Assembly: GCA_002474405.1 (NCBI GenBank) | Contig: DLQW01000069.1 | Coordinates: 301 to 23,843, forward strand | Direction: 5' to 3' | Length of the DNA stretch: 23,543 nt | Origin: Christensenella sp. UBA7597 | Lineage (GTDB): Bacteria > Bacillota > Clostridia > Christensenellales > Borkfalkiaceae | Shown: positions 1 to 7,900 of the stretch, in pieces | Layout: every line of letters begins with the position of its first letter | How positions within the stretch are numbered: position 1 is the stretch's first letter | Made by a program: the position numbers and the translations under genes | The notes under the pieces: model-generated | Database searches by the model: none | What the model was told of the DNA's origin: nothing | The model's input: the letters and a program-made list of their open reading frames with translations, nothing else

Positions 1-1214
1 GCCGTAATAAAATGCCGCGCGCGCTTTAATACCACGCGCATTTTTTTCAGATCTTCGTACGTGAGTTTTGCGTACCGCCGCGCCGCGATGATTTTATTTG
101 CCGAGCGCACGCCGATGCCCGGAACGCGGAGAAGCGAGGCGAGATCGGCACGGTTGACTTCCACGGGGAAATTTTCCGGGTGGCGGAGCGCCCACGCGCA
201 TTTCGGATCGTATTCCACGGGCAGGTTTTCGTCTTCGTCCGCGATTTCTTCGGGCGCGAAACCGTAGTAGCGCATCAGCCAGTCCGCCTGATACAGCCGA
301 TGTTCGCGCAGAAGTTTTTCGCCGACGGACGGAAGAGACGGATCGTTCACTACGGGAAGATAGGCGGAAAAATACACCCGCCGCAGCGAAAACTTGCGGT
401 ACAGGGCGCCCGAAAGGCGCAGAATTTTGCCGTCGCGTTCGGGCGAGGCGCCTACGATCATCTGCGTGGTTTGCCCCGCGGGCAGGTATAAGGGGCGCTT
501 TGCCGCGCGGAATACCGTTGCCGCCGTTTCGCTTTGCACGTTCTGCAGCCCCGAAGCCGTGAGCAGGCGGGGCTTTCCGTTGTTCTGCGCCCCGATAAGC
601 CGTCGCCCGGAAGCAAACGCCTTTTTGCCCTGCGCCAGCTGCCCCATGGGCAGAAGCAGCGATTTTTTTGTTTTCTGCGGGGCGAGTTTTTTTAAACTCT
701 CTTCTCCCGGCAGCTCTAAATTATAGCTCATTCTGTCTGCCAGAAGCGCCGCTTTTTCCACCAGTAGCGGATCGGCTTTGGGGATGCCTTTGAGATGAAT
801 ATACCCGTTGAAGCGGTATTTATGGCGCAGCAGTTCCGCCGTGCGGATGAGAAGTTCCATGGTGTAATCGGGGCTTTTGTACACCGCCGACGACAGGAAC
901 AAGCCTTCGATGTAATTGCGGCGGTAGAAGCCGACGGTGAGTTCGCAGATTTCTTCGGGCGTAAGCGTGGCGCGTTTTACGTCGGCATTGCGGCGGTTGG
1001 GGCAGTACCTGCAATCGAAAACGCAATCGTTGGACATTAAAATTTTCAGAAGTGAGATGCACCTGCCGTCCGCCGCGAACGAATGGCAGATACCGCCGAA
1101 CGCGGCGTTGCCCAGACCGCCGGGTTCGTTTTTCCGCCGCGAGCCGGAAGAGGAACACGAGACGTCGTACTTTGCGCCTTCCGTTAAAATTTTCAGCCGT
1201 TCTTCTTCAATCAT
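1..1214 (-). CDS. Radical SAM DNA modification/repair-type protein (partial, C-terminus cut by window edge)
   Basis: The leftward frame is open from ATG at 1214 to the window edge, giving 404 codons. An N-terminal region rich in Cys, Gly and Ser leads into the radical SAM cluster motif CxxxCxxC, with Cys64, Cys68 and Cys71 in NDCVFDCRYCPNR. Near the C-terminus a helix-hairpin-helix (VPGIGVRSANKI, from about residue 364) indicates DNA binding. This combination, and the overall sequence, match my knowledge of the family called putative DNA modification/repair radical SAM protein (TIGR03916). That family is usually encoded next to a uracil-DNA-glycosylase-like protein, which would lie beyond the left edge. 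Usual length is about 420 residues, so little is missing. GGAAG lies 10 bases before the chosen ATG, and a strong promoter ends about 30 bases upstream. The actual substrate is not known. Confidence 0.88.
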   Translation of the reverse strand, partial: MIEEERLKILTEGAKYDVSCSSSGSRRKNEPGGLGNAAFGGICHSFAADGRCISLLKILMSNDCVFDCRYCPNRRNADVKRATLTPEEICELTVGFYRRNYIEGLFLSSAVYKSPDYTMELLIRTAELLRHKYRFNGYIHLKGIPKADPLLVEKAALLADRMSYNLELPGEESLKKLAPQKTKKSLLLPMGQLAQGKKAFASGRRLIGAQNNGKPRLLTASGLQNVQSETAATVFRAAKRPLYLPAGQTTQMIVGASPERDGKILRLSGALYRKFSLRRVYFSAYLPVVNDPSLPSVGEKLLREHRLYQADWLMRYYGFAPEEIADEDENLPVEYDPKCAWALRHPENFPVEVNRADLASLLRVPGIGVRSANKIIAARRYAKLTYEDLKKMRVVLKRARHFIT

Positions 1215-1245
1215 CGATTTTTCGCTTCCTTGTGTTTCTGCCGTT

Positions 1246-1274
1246 ATTATAGCACGCGGCAAAAGAAAAGTCAA
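1246..1274 (-). promoter_or_regulatory. Sigma-A promoter of the radical SAM gene
   Basis: Read on the minus strand: -35 TTGACT (1274-1269), a 17-bp spacer, then -10 TATAAT (1251-1246) with an upstream TG giving an extended -10. The start codon is at 1214, so the leader is about 25 bases. It diverges from the GNAT promoter at 1317-1345. Confidence 0.85.
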
Positions 1275-1316
1275 ACATTTGTTCGTATTTTATACGGGCA
1301 ATTTTTGGAAAAAGAC

Positions 1317-1345
1317 TTGCTTCGGGGGAAAAAATATGCTATAAT
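1317..1345 (+). promoter_or_regulatory. Sigma-A promoter of the GNAT/GyrI-like operon
   Basis: -35 TTGCTT (1317-1322), 17-bp spacer, -10 TATAAT (1340-1345) preceded by TGC (extended -10). The expected transcript start near 1352 leaves a leader of about 160 bases before the GNAT start at 1512. That leader contains repeat copy A. I recognise no riboswitch in it. Confidence 0.8.
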
Positions 1346-1396
1346 CGAAGAGAGCGCAAGGGGAAGAAACGCCGCCCGGCGGAGAGGGCAATGCGC

Positions 1397-1442
1397 GGCG
1401 TACCCGCGGGCGGGAAAAAATATCGCGGGAAAGGCGTGTGAA
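1397..1442 (+). repeat. 46-bp direct repeat, copy A
   Basis: It matches 2755-2800 in 43 of 46 positions without gaps. The core holds the self-complementary CCCGCGGG, then an A-rich stretch and CGCGGG, so CCCGCG and CGCGGG can pair around a 15-base loop. This copy lies within the predicted GNAT leader. No third copy was found in the window by eye. Confidence 0.85.
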
Positions 1443-1511
1443 CGAGGGAAAACTTTCGGGCGCGGAGAGCCGCGGAAAAACGGAGCGAGCAAAGCGCGGA
1501 GGAAACGGAGA

Positions 1512-2024
1512 ATGAAATGCGGAATCAGAAAATGGGAGTTATCCGACGCGAAAGATCTGGCGGCGGCGCTTTCGAACAGAAAAGTGCAGGATAATCTGCG
1601 CGACGGGTTGCCGTATCCGTATACCGAGCGGGACGCAACCGAGTATATTTCCGCAATGCTTGCGGCGGACGAAAACGATACGTTTGCTTTTGCGATTGTC
1701 GCGGACGGAAAGGTTGTCGGCGGCATCGGCGCTTTCCGGCAAGGCAATATCCACAGGCAGATGGCGGAAACGGGCTACTATATAGCGGAAAATTACTGGG
1801 GAAAAGGGATCGCGACGGAAGCGGTGAAACGGCTTTGCGGATATGTGTTTGCGCATACCGATATTATCCGTATTTACGCGGAGCCGTTTGCCGCAAATCT
1901 TGCTTCCTGCCGCGTGCTGGAAAAGTGCGGTTTTCTTTGCGAGGGAACGCTGCGTGCGGGCGCGGTGAAAAACGGCAGGTTGGCGGATATGAAAATGTAT
2001 TCCCGCTTAAAAACGGACGAGTGA
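1512..2024 (+). CDS. GNAT family N-acetyltransferase (RimJ/RimL-like)
   Basis: A 170-residue protein with the layout of RimJ/RimL-type GNAT enzymes, which transfer acetyl from acetyl-CoA to an amine (protein N-terminus, polyamine, aminoglycoside or other small molecule). The acetyl-CoA-binding loop is visible as YWGKGIATEA (residues 95-104), followed by the typical motif-B segment ANLASCRVLEKCGF (about 128-141). The frame is open farther upstream, but ATG at 1512 is chosen because GGAGG (1498-1502) sits 9 bases before it and the family N-terminus (IRKWELSDAKDL) starts here. It is followed after 20 bases by the GyrI-like gene, so the two are almost certainly co-transcribed. The acceptor cannot be read from sequence. 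The pairing with a small-molecule-binding protein hints at detoxification rather than ribosomal protein acetylation. Confidence 0.88.
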   Translation: MKCGIRKWELSDAKDLAAALSNRKVQDNLRDGLPYPYTERDATEYISAMLAADENDTFAFAIVADGKVVGGIGAFRQGNIHRQMAETGYYIAENYWGKGIATEAVKRLCGYVFAHTDIIRIYAEPFAANLASCRVLEKCGFLCEGTLRAGAVKNGRLADMKMYSRLKTDE

Positions 2025-2044
2025 GGTTGAAAGAGAGGAAAATT

Positions 2045-2695
2045 ATGGCGTTCGATTTCAAAAAAGAGTACAAAGAGTTTTATATGCCGAAGAATATCCC
2101 GTCGGTTGTTACGTTGCCCGCCGCGAACTATCTGGCGGTACGGGGGAAAGGTAACCCGAACGACGAAAACGGAGAATACAAAAAGTCGATAGGATGGTTA
2201 TATGCGATTGCGTTTACCATAAAAATGAGTTATAAAGGCGCGCATAAAATCGACGGGTATTTCGAATACGTCGTACCGCCGTTGGAAGGATTCTGGTGGC
2301 AAAGCGGCGCGGGCGAAACGGCGGGCGAAATAGATTATGCGCATAAAGAAAACTTTAATTTTATATCGCTTATACGACTGCCCGATTTTGTTACGGAGGC
2401 GGAGTTTGTATGGGCGATAGCGGAAGCGACGCGAAAAAAGAAAGAAGATTTTTCAAAGGTGGAATTTCTGACGGCGGACGAGGACGTGTGCGTGCAGTGC
2501 ATGCACATCGGAAGTTTCGACGACGAGCCGCAGACGGTGGCGCGGATGAAACGATTTATGGACGAAAACGGATATGAAACGGATATTACCGAAAATCGGC
2601 GTCATCACGAAATATATTTATCCGACCCGCGCAAATGCGCGACGGAAAAACTGAAAACCGTGATCAGGATTCCCGTGAAAAAGAAGGGAAAATAA
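2045..2695 (+). CDS. GyrI-like small-molecule-binding domain protein
   Basis: A 216-residue protein opening with MAFDFKKEYKEFYMPKN and containing VVTLPAANYLAVRGKGNPN, a hallmark N-terminus of stand-alone GyrI-like proteins (COG4832 group). The GyrI-like/SHS2 fold binds amphipathic small molecules, and some members hydrolyse electrophilic or cyclopropanoid compounds. Aromatic and acidic residues (FEYVVPPLEGFWW near 77, and FVWAIAEA in the second half) are as expected for the ligand cavity. There is no DNA-binding domain, so it is not a transcription factor by itself. ATG 2045 follows GAGAGG by 6 bases and lies 20 bases after the GNAT stop, giving a two-gene operon. I see no convincing terminator after it. 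The ligand is unknown. Confidence 0.8.
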   Translation: MAFDFKKEYKEFYMPKNIPSVVTLPAANYLAVRGKGNPNDENGEYKKSIGWLYAIAFTIKMSYKGAHKIDGYFEYVVPPLEGFWWQSGAGETAGEIDYAHKENFNFISLIRLPDFVTEAEFVWAIAEATRKKKEDFSKVEFLTADEDVCVQCMHIGSFDDEPQTVARMKRFMDENGYETDITENRRHHEIYLSDPRKCATEKLKTVIRIPVKKKGK

Positions 2696-2754
2696 CGGAA
2701 CGGTTACAAACGGCGGCGGAACCGTCGGGCGGGAATTTGCGGATTTTCGGAGCG

Positions 2755-2800
2755 GGCGTACCCGCGGGCGGGGAAAAATATCGCGGGAAACGCGTATGAA
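2755..2800 (+). repeat. 46-bp direct repeat, copy B
   Basis: Differs from 1397-1442 at three positions. It lies 60 bases after the GyrI-like stop and ends just before the -35 box of the degV promoter. Copies A and B therefore bracket the GNAT/GyrI-like operon as direct repeats. Copy B has the same CCCGCG/CGCGGG pairing potential. Confidence 0.85.
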
Positions 2801-2804
2801 AATA

Positions 2805-2833
2805 TTGACAACGCCGAAAATGTATGGTATAAT
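2805..2833 (+). promoter_or_regulatory. Sigma-A promoter of the DegV gene
   Basis: Perfect -35 TTGACA (2805-2810), 17-bp spacer, perfect -10 TATAAT (2828-2833) with TGG just upstream (extended -10). This is the best promoter in the window and predicts strong constitutive expression. The leader to ATG 2914 is about 75 bases. Confidence 0.92.
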
Positions 2834-2913
2834 CTATTTGTAATGTTTTAATATGACAAATTCTTTTTGCGGGGGATTTTTCCGTAAAAAGGAGAGAAAA
2901 AGGAGAAAAAACA

Positions 2914-3810
2914 ATGCGTTTGTTTGAAGTTTCCACGGATTCTACGGCGGATTTGTACGAGGATTACCGGAAAAAAAGAGATATATGGTTTGCGCCGCTT
3001 TCGTTTTCGTTTGAAAAGGACGGCAAAATAGAAGAATACCTCGATAATTTTTCGGAATATTCGCAGTACGTGGATTTTTATAATAAAGTACGGAATAAAT
3101 ACATGCCGCGCACGGCAATGCTCAATTACGAAGCGCACGTGGCGCATTTTACCGCCATGGCGAAGGCGGGCGTGAAAGACGTTCTGCATTTTTCCATTTC
3201 TTCGGGGCTGGCGCGCACCACGCAGGTAGCGAAGCAGGCGGCGGAAGAAGTGAAAAAGGAATATCCCGATTTCAATATGGTTTCCGTGGACCCGCTGGGC
3301 GCCACGATTCTGCAGGGGATGCTGGTTACTCTGGCGTGCGACATGCGCGACGAGGGTAAGACGATGCAGGAAACGTACGAGTATCTGACGGACGCGCGGA
3401 ATCGTATTCTTTGCACGATTATTCCCACCGACCTTTTCTATCTGCAGCGCGGCGGCAGAGTTTCGGCGACGGCGGCGGTGTTCGGTTCGATGCTGGGCGT
3501 GAAGCCGATTTTAACGTTTGACCGCGACGGAAAACTGAAAACGATAGACAAGGTGAAGGGCATGAAGCGCGTTTATGCGTACACGCTGGAAAAGCTGGCG
3601 ATCGCTCCGCTCGACGAGAAGAAGAAAATCGTGGTGGTGCATACCGATAACGAGGAAGCGGCGGAAGAGATGGCGAAGCGCGTGGAGGAAGCCACGGGAA
3701 TCAAGCCCGAAATTTACATTATGGGACCTTCCATCGGCGCGCACGTGGGACCCGGCGCGGTTGCCTGCGGGTGGCTTTCCACGAAAACGAGAACGGAACT
3801 TGGATTGTAA
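2914..3810 (+). CDS. DegV family fatty-acid-binding protein (FakB-type)
   Basis: A 298-residue DegV protein. Members (FakB) hold a single fatty acid and present it to the kinase FakA, which phosphorylates it for phospholipid synthesis. Family marks are visible: STDSTADL (residues 7-14), HFSISSGLARTTQ (92-104), SVDPLGATILQG (124-135), LQRGGRVSATAA (177-188) and the C-terminal IGAHVGPGA (274-282). Length is a little above the usual 280. AGGAG (2901-2905) lies 8 bases before ATG 2914. No fakA (DAK domain) gene is in the window, which is normal because FakB paralogues are scattered. The chain length or saturation preferred cannot be read here. The oleate hydratase 10 kb downstream gives the window a second fatty acid protein. 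No clear terminator separates it from queH. Confidence 0.93.
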   Translation: MRLFEVSTDSTADLYEDYRKKRDIWFAPLSFSFEKDGKIEEYLDNFSEYSQYVDFYNKVRNKYMPRTAMLNYEAHVAHFTAMAKAGVKDVLHFSISSGLARTTQVAKQAAEEVKKEYPDFNMVSVDPLGATILQGMLVTLACDMRDEGKTMQETYEYLTDARNRILCTIIPTDLFYLQRGGRVSATAAVFGSMLGVKPILTFDRDGKLKTIDKVKGMKRVYAYTLEKLAIAPLDEKKKIVVVHTDNEEAAEEMAKRVEEATGIKPEIYIMGPSIGAHVGPGAVACGWLSTKTRTELGL

Positions 3811-3857
3811 GAAAAAGACGTTTCGGACGACCTGAAAAAATACTTCGGGAGGAAAGA

Positions 3858-3995
3858 ATGGACGTTGTTCATCCGGGCGCGACGAAGGGGCGCAGGCGAA
3901 AACGGAACGGACAGAGAGATACGGAAGTTGCGGTTTTTCCGCGTGATTTTTTCGCGCGGGGAAGCCGCGGCGTTTTATATAGGGAGTCGGAATGA
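3858..3995 (+). CDS. Doubtful small ORF of 45 residues before queH
   Basis: ATG 3858 has a very good ribosome site (GGGAGG, 3847-3852, 5 bases away), and its TGA overlaps the queH start as ATGA, an arrangement typical of translational coupling. Against it, the product is rich in Arg and Gly with no recognisable domain, and its composition resembles chance translation of GC-rich DNA. It may be only a coupling leader or noise. Confidence 0.2.
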   Translation: MDVVHPGATKGRRRKRNGQRDTEVAVFPRDFFARGSRGVLYRESE

Positions 3996-4669
3996 GCGAA
4001 AAGGTAAAAAACGCGGTGAATTACGACGCCGCGATGCGGCGGGAACTGGAAAAAAGGAAGGCGGAAGAAGAGATGGGCGCCGCGCGGGCGAGGCTGCTTT
4101 TGCACAGCTGCTGCGCGCCGTGTTCTTCGGCGTGTCTGGAAATTTTAAAGGATTTTTTAAGCGTTACGGTGTTTTATTATAACCCGAACATCGACGAGAA
4201 AGAAGAGTACGAAAAGCGGAAAGCGGAACAGATTCGGTTTTTGCGCGAGACGGGCTGGGCGGAGTTTATCGACTGCGATTACGATTGCGGGGCGTTTGAA
4301 AATATCGCGCGCGGCAGAGAAAATTGCAAAGAGGGCGGCGCGCGCTGCTACGAGTGCTATAAACTGCGCCTGTTTAAAACGGCGGAGCGGGCGGCGGAAG
4401 AGAACTTCGATTATTTCGCGAGCACGCTTTCGGTGAGTCCGTACAAAAACGCGGCGTGGCTGAACGAACTGGGGCGGGAAGCGGAAGAGAAGTACGGCGT
4501 GAAATTTCTGCCTTCCGATTTCAAGAAAAAAGGCGGATATTTAAGGAGCACGGAGCTTTCGAAGCAGTTCGGGCTGTACCGACAGAATTACTGCGGGTGC
4601 CGTTTTTCGAAGCGGGAGGCGGAAGCGCGCGACGCGGCGAAAAAGGACGAAAAAGACGGAGAGAAATAG
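3992..4669 (+). CDS. queH: Epoxyqueuosine reductase QueH
   Basis: A 225-residue protein of the QueH (formerly DUF208) family. It reduces epoxyqueuosine to queuosine at tRNA wobble position 34 and serves as the non-cobalamin alternative to QueG. The cluster- and metal-binding cysteines are all present: LHSCCAPCSS (Cys40, Cys41, Cys44), RCYECYKLRL (Cys119, Cys122) and YCGC (Cys201, Cys203). YNPNI (63-67) and STLSVSPYKN (144-153) are further family signatures. Residues 1-30 are a charged extension before the family core. ATG 3992 follows AGGGAG by a normal distance. The Lys/Asp/Glu-rich tail is probably disordered. No other queuosine gene is in the window, so the cell must import or make the precursor elsewhere. 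The 181-base gap from the DegV gene has no strong terminator, so read-through from the degV promoter is possible. Confidence 0.95.
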   Translation: MSEKVKNAVNYDAAMRRELEKRKAEEEMGAARARLLLHSCCAPCSSACLEILKDFLSVTVFYYNPNIDEKEEYEKRKAEQIRFLRETGWAEFIDCDYDCGAFENIARGRENCKEGGARCYECYKLRLFKTAERAAEENFDYFASTLSVSPYKNAAWLNELGREAEEKYGVKFLPSDFKKKGGYLRSTELSKQFGLYRQNYCGCRFSKREAEARDAAKKDEKDGEK

Positions 4670-4968
4670 GAGCGGGCGCGTGAAAAACAAGGTATTGCCT
4701 TGACCGGTAGCGGGCGGAAGAAGCGGGTGCGCTTGTGATACTTGGCGGGGAGCGAAAGTGAAGTTTCGGGCGACGGACGGCGAGAGAAGAGATGCGTGCG
4801 AAATGCCCTGTGCACGGCGTGCGAAAAAGCGGCGGAGCGCTATAGCGGGGCGTGCGGAAAATTCGGGGGCGGAGAAGGAAGCGGAACGGAAAAGAACGGA
4901 AAGAGAATAAAATGATATGCCGCGGCGGAAGAGTTGCGGGAGAAAAAAGGTAAAAAGGAGTACATACA
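4670..4968. other. Intergenic stretch of 299 bases, no gene recognised
   Basis: This purine-rich stretch separates queH from the lipoprotein gene. It holds a short hairpin (CAAGG, 5-base loop, CCTTG at 4688-4702) without a T-run, so it is not a good terminator. A -10-like TAAAAT at 4908-4913 has no matching -35. The end carries the ribosome site AAAGGAG (4954-4960) of the lipoprotein gene. The leftward open frames crossing it look like by-products of base composition. The promoter of the lipoprotein gene is not evident. Confidence 0.5.
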
Positions 4969-7900
4969 ATGAAAAACAAACACTCACGGAGAAAGTTTCG
5001 GCGCGGCGTTCTGATTGCGCTGGCGGCGACGGTTTGCTGCGTTGCGCTTGTTTTCGGCGCATGTAAGAAGGCGACGGATAAGGAACCGGACGTGCCGCCC
5101 GCCGTAGGCGATTGCAACGGGGCGCACGATTTCGGGGCGTGGAGCGTGGAAAACGCGGCGACATGCACGACAGACGGGGAAAAATTCCGCAGGTGCAAAA
5201 ATTGCGGCGGAGTGCAGGAAGAAAAAATTCCCGCGACGGGGCACGACTATAAGGAAGAATCTGCCGTGGCGGCGACGTGCCATCAGCCCGGCGTCAAGGC
5301 GCATCTGCACTGCGTAAACTGCGGCGACGATAAGCTGAAAGGCGTATCGTATACGCGCGAGGAGCTTCTGATTCCCGCGGCGCACCGCACCGTACGGATT
5401 GCGGAAGTTGCGCCCGCGTGCGACAAGGAGGGCGTTGCGGCGCACACCTACTGCTATGAGTGCGGCGCGAATTTCGTGGGCGAAAAAGAAACGTCGGCGG
5501 CGGAGCTGGTATTGCCGAAGTCGCATAAAACGGAAGCCGTGGCGGAGAAAGCGAAAACCTGCACGGCGGACGGAGTGAAAGCGCACGGGCATTGCATATC
5601 GTGCGGGAAGAATTTCATCGGCGGAGAAGAAAAGACGGCGGAGGAGCTGAAAATCGCCGCCGGGCACGATTACGGGGAGCTTATCGCCGGAACGACGACG
5701 CAGCGCGCGCATTACCGTTGCGGCGGGTGCGGGAAGTATTTCGTGAAATTTTCTGCCGACGGCGGATATTACGAAACGAATACGCTGTCTTTGCCCGACG
5801 ACGCTTACGGAACGCCGGTCTGGCACGAGGAGATTCCCGCGACGTGCACGACGGACGGGGTGAAAGGACATTTTACCTGCGACGGCACGGAAGGTTGGCT
5901 GGACGTGAATTATGCGCCGATTGCCGACCTGACGATTTCCGCGGGGCACGTTTACGCGTGCGCGGCGCAGGACGGAACGTATCACGTGCAGAAATGCGCG
6001 CGGTGCGGAGAAACGGCGGAAGGAAGCGAACGGCGGCATTCGTTTTCCGGGATACATAAGACGGTTGACGGCGGGATTTATACGGCGTACGAGTGCGTTG
6101 ATTGCGGGTACGACTATTATGAATACGACGGCGACGCGATAACGGATATGTTTGCGGAAGCTCCGTTTATCGTGGGGGAATACGATAAAAAGGATTTTTA
6201 TATCGGCTTTACGAAACAGAACGGTCTGGGCGGAAGAGTGATTTTTCTTGCGGTGATTGCCGACGACTGGGACACGGCGTATGCGGAGGTTGTGGCGGCG
6301 AACGAGTATCCCGCGAAAAGGACCGTGCGAATGAGATACATGGACTGCGTGAAGGACGTGGAGGTTACGTTTGATATTCTCCGCGAGACGGCGCAGCCGT
6401 TTTTCCCCGTGTATCAGCAGGGATGGTTCGGCGATCTGGGCGACCTCGGCGTTATCGTGCGGAACAACACGGTGAAATCTTCCGGCAATTTCAAGCCGGA
6501 AACGATTTTTAACGGGCTGTTGAAAAGCGCGGACGTTACGATTACGGACGACGGCGGATTTACTCCGGACGCCGACCTTTCGGGCGGGGACAAAAAATAT
6601 ACGGTGAAATTTACTCTGAGCGGGAAATCGACGGAGTACAGCGTTTCGTTTTATTATACGGCGCGGCGGACGGCGGTGATCATAGAATCCGGCATGGAAT
6701 ATCTGACGGTGCAGGGAGAATATCCGCTGATAAAAGTGCGGTATACGGACGAATACGACGGACCAGGAACGTCGTGGGTGCCGCTGGACCTTTTCGATAC
6801 GGCGGACGGCGCGTTTGACGCGAATCGGTTGGGCAGGCAGACGACGACGGTTACGCTCGGCGCGTACGCGAAGGCGGAACTGAACGTTTATGTGGGCGCG
6901 CCCGACGAGGTGTACGACGTAAACGCCGCGCGCAAAGGGGAGTATTACGTACCCGATTATTACACGGTAAAGGGAGCCGCCGGCGTTGCGGTGGAAGTAA
7001 CGTATTTCGGCGGAGAAAGCGGCACGATGTTGTTGCCTGCGGAAATGTTTGAAACGGAGGACGGCGGCGCGCCCGATCTGAATGCGGAGGGTGCGTACGA
7101 CGTTTGGTTTAACGTGAACGGCACGGAGTATCGGATCTGCGTGCGCGTGTACGATGCGGACGACGTGAAAGCGACGGAATTCGATCTTGACGATCTGAGA
7201 GACGCGGAGTGGCTGTACACGGAAAAAGACGGCGCGTACGAGCTGAAAACGGACGTTTCGGGGCGGTATTTTACGGCGCGGCTTTCGGACGGAAAACAGG
7301 ATTTCCGTGTGCCCGTAACGGCGGAAATGATTTCGTACGATAAAGAGCTTCTGGCGCAGGCGGTTGCGGGCGGCGAAAACGTTTTTACGATTGAATTCGG
7401 CTATAAAGGCTTGCGGGAAAGCGTGGAAATTTACATAGCGGAGCAGCGCGACGCCGTTGATATTACGGAGATTTTTCGGGACGGACGTTCGGCGGACGGG
7501 GTATTTGCGAAAGACGGCGCGTTGTTCGGCGAATACGAGATTCTGGTAACGGGCGCAAGCGGCGGAACGTACTACGAAACGCTGAAAGAGGAGATGCTTT
7601 ACGTTGCGACGTTCGATAGCGACGGCAACATGGAAGAAGGCTCTTTGAAAAAGGCGGATTTGCGGACGGCGGAAAAAGGCGCGTACCGGTTGGTGGTGCG
7701 GTATGACGGGCATGATTTCGGCGACGGGTATTTCAGATTGTTTGTGATTTCCGACGACGACCTCGAATATGATTTCGGCGTGGATTATTCTGCCGGGAGA
7801 GTGCAGAACGCCGTACATACCGGCACGAAAGAAGAGGTGCTTGCCTCGCTTCGGCGCGTGGAATTTTTATATACGGTGCGGGCGCGTATCCGCGAGGGCG

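Noticed and set aside
2700..2730. ACGGTT/AACCGT pairing after the GyrI-like gene as a terminator
   Set aside because: A six-base stem with a 14-base loop and no T-run; too weak to call.
4688..4702. CAAGG-TATTG-CCTTG hairpin after queH
   Set aside because: The stem is only 5 bp and no T-run follows on either side, so it is not called as a terminator.
4521..5198. Overlapping minus-strand frames of 225 and 207 residues across the queH-lipoprotein gap
   Set aside because: They overlap two well-supported plus-strand genes at both ends, have Ser/Arg/Pro-rich low-complexity sequence and no ribosome site.
4984..7818. 944-residue open frame on the minus strand
   Set aside because: It lies fully inside the lipoprotein gene in antisense, with Arg/His-rich composition and no domain. 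GC-biased codon use on the plus strand removes stop codons from the opposite frame.
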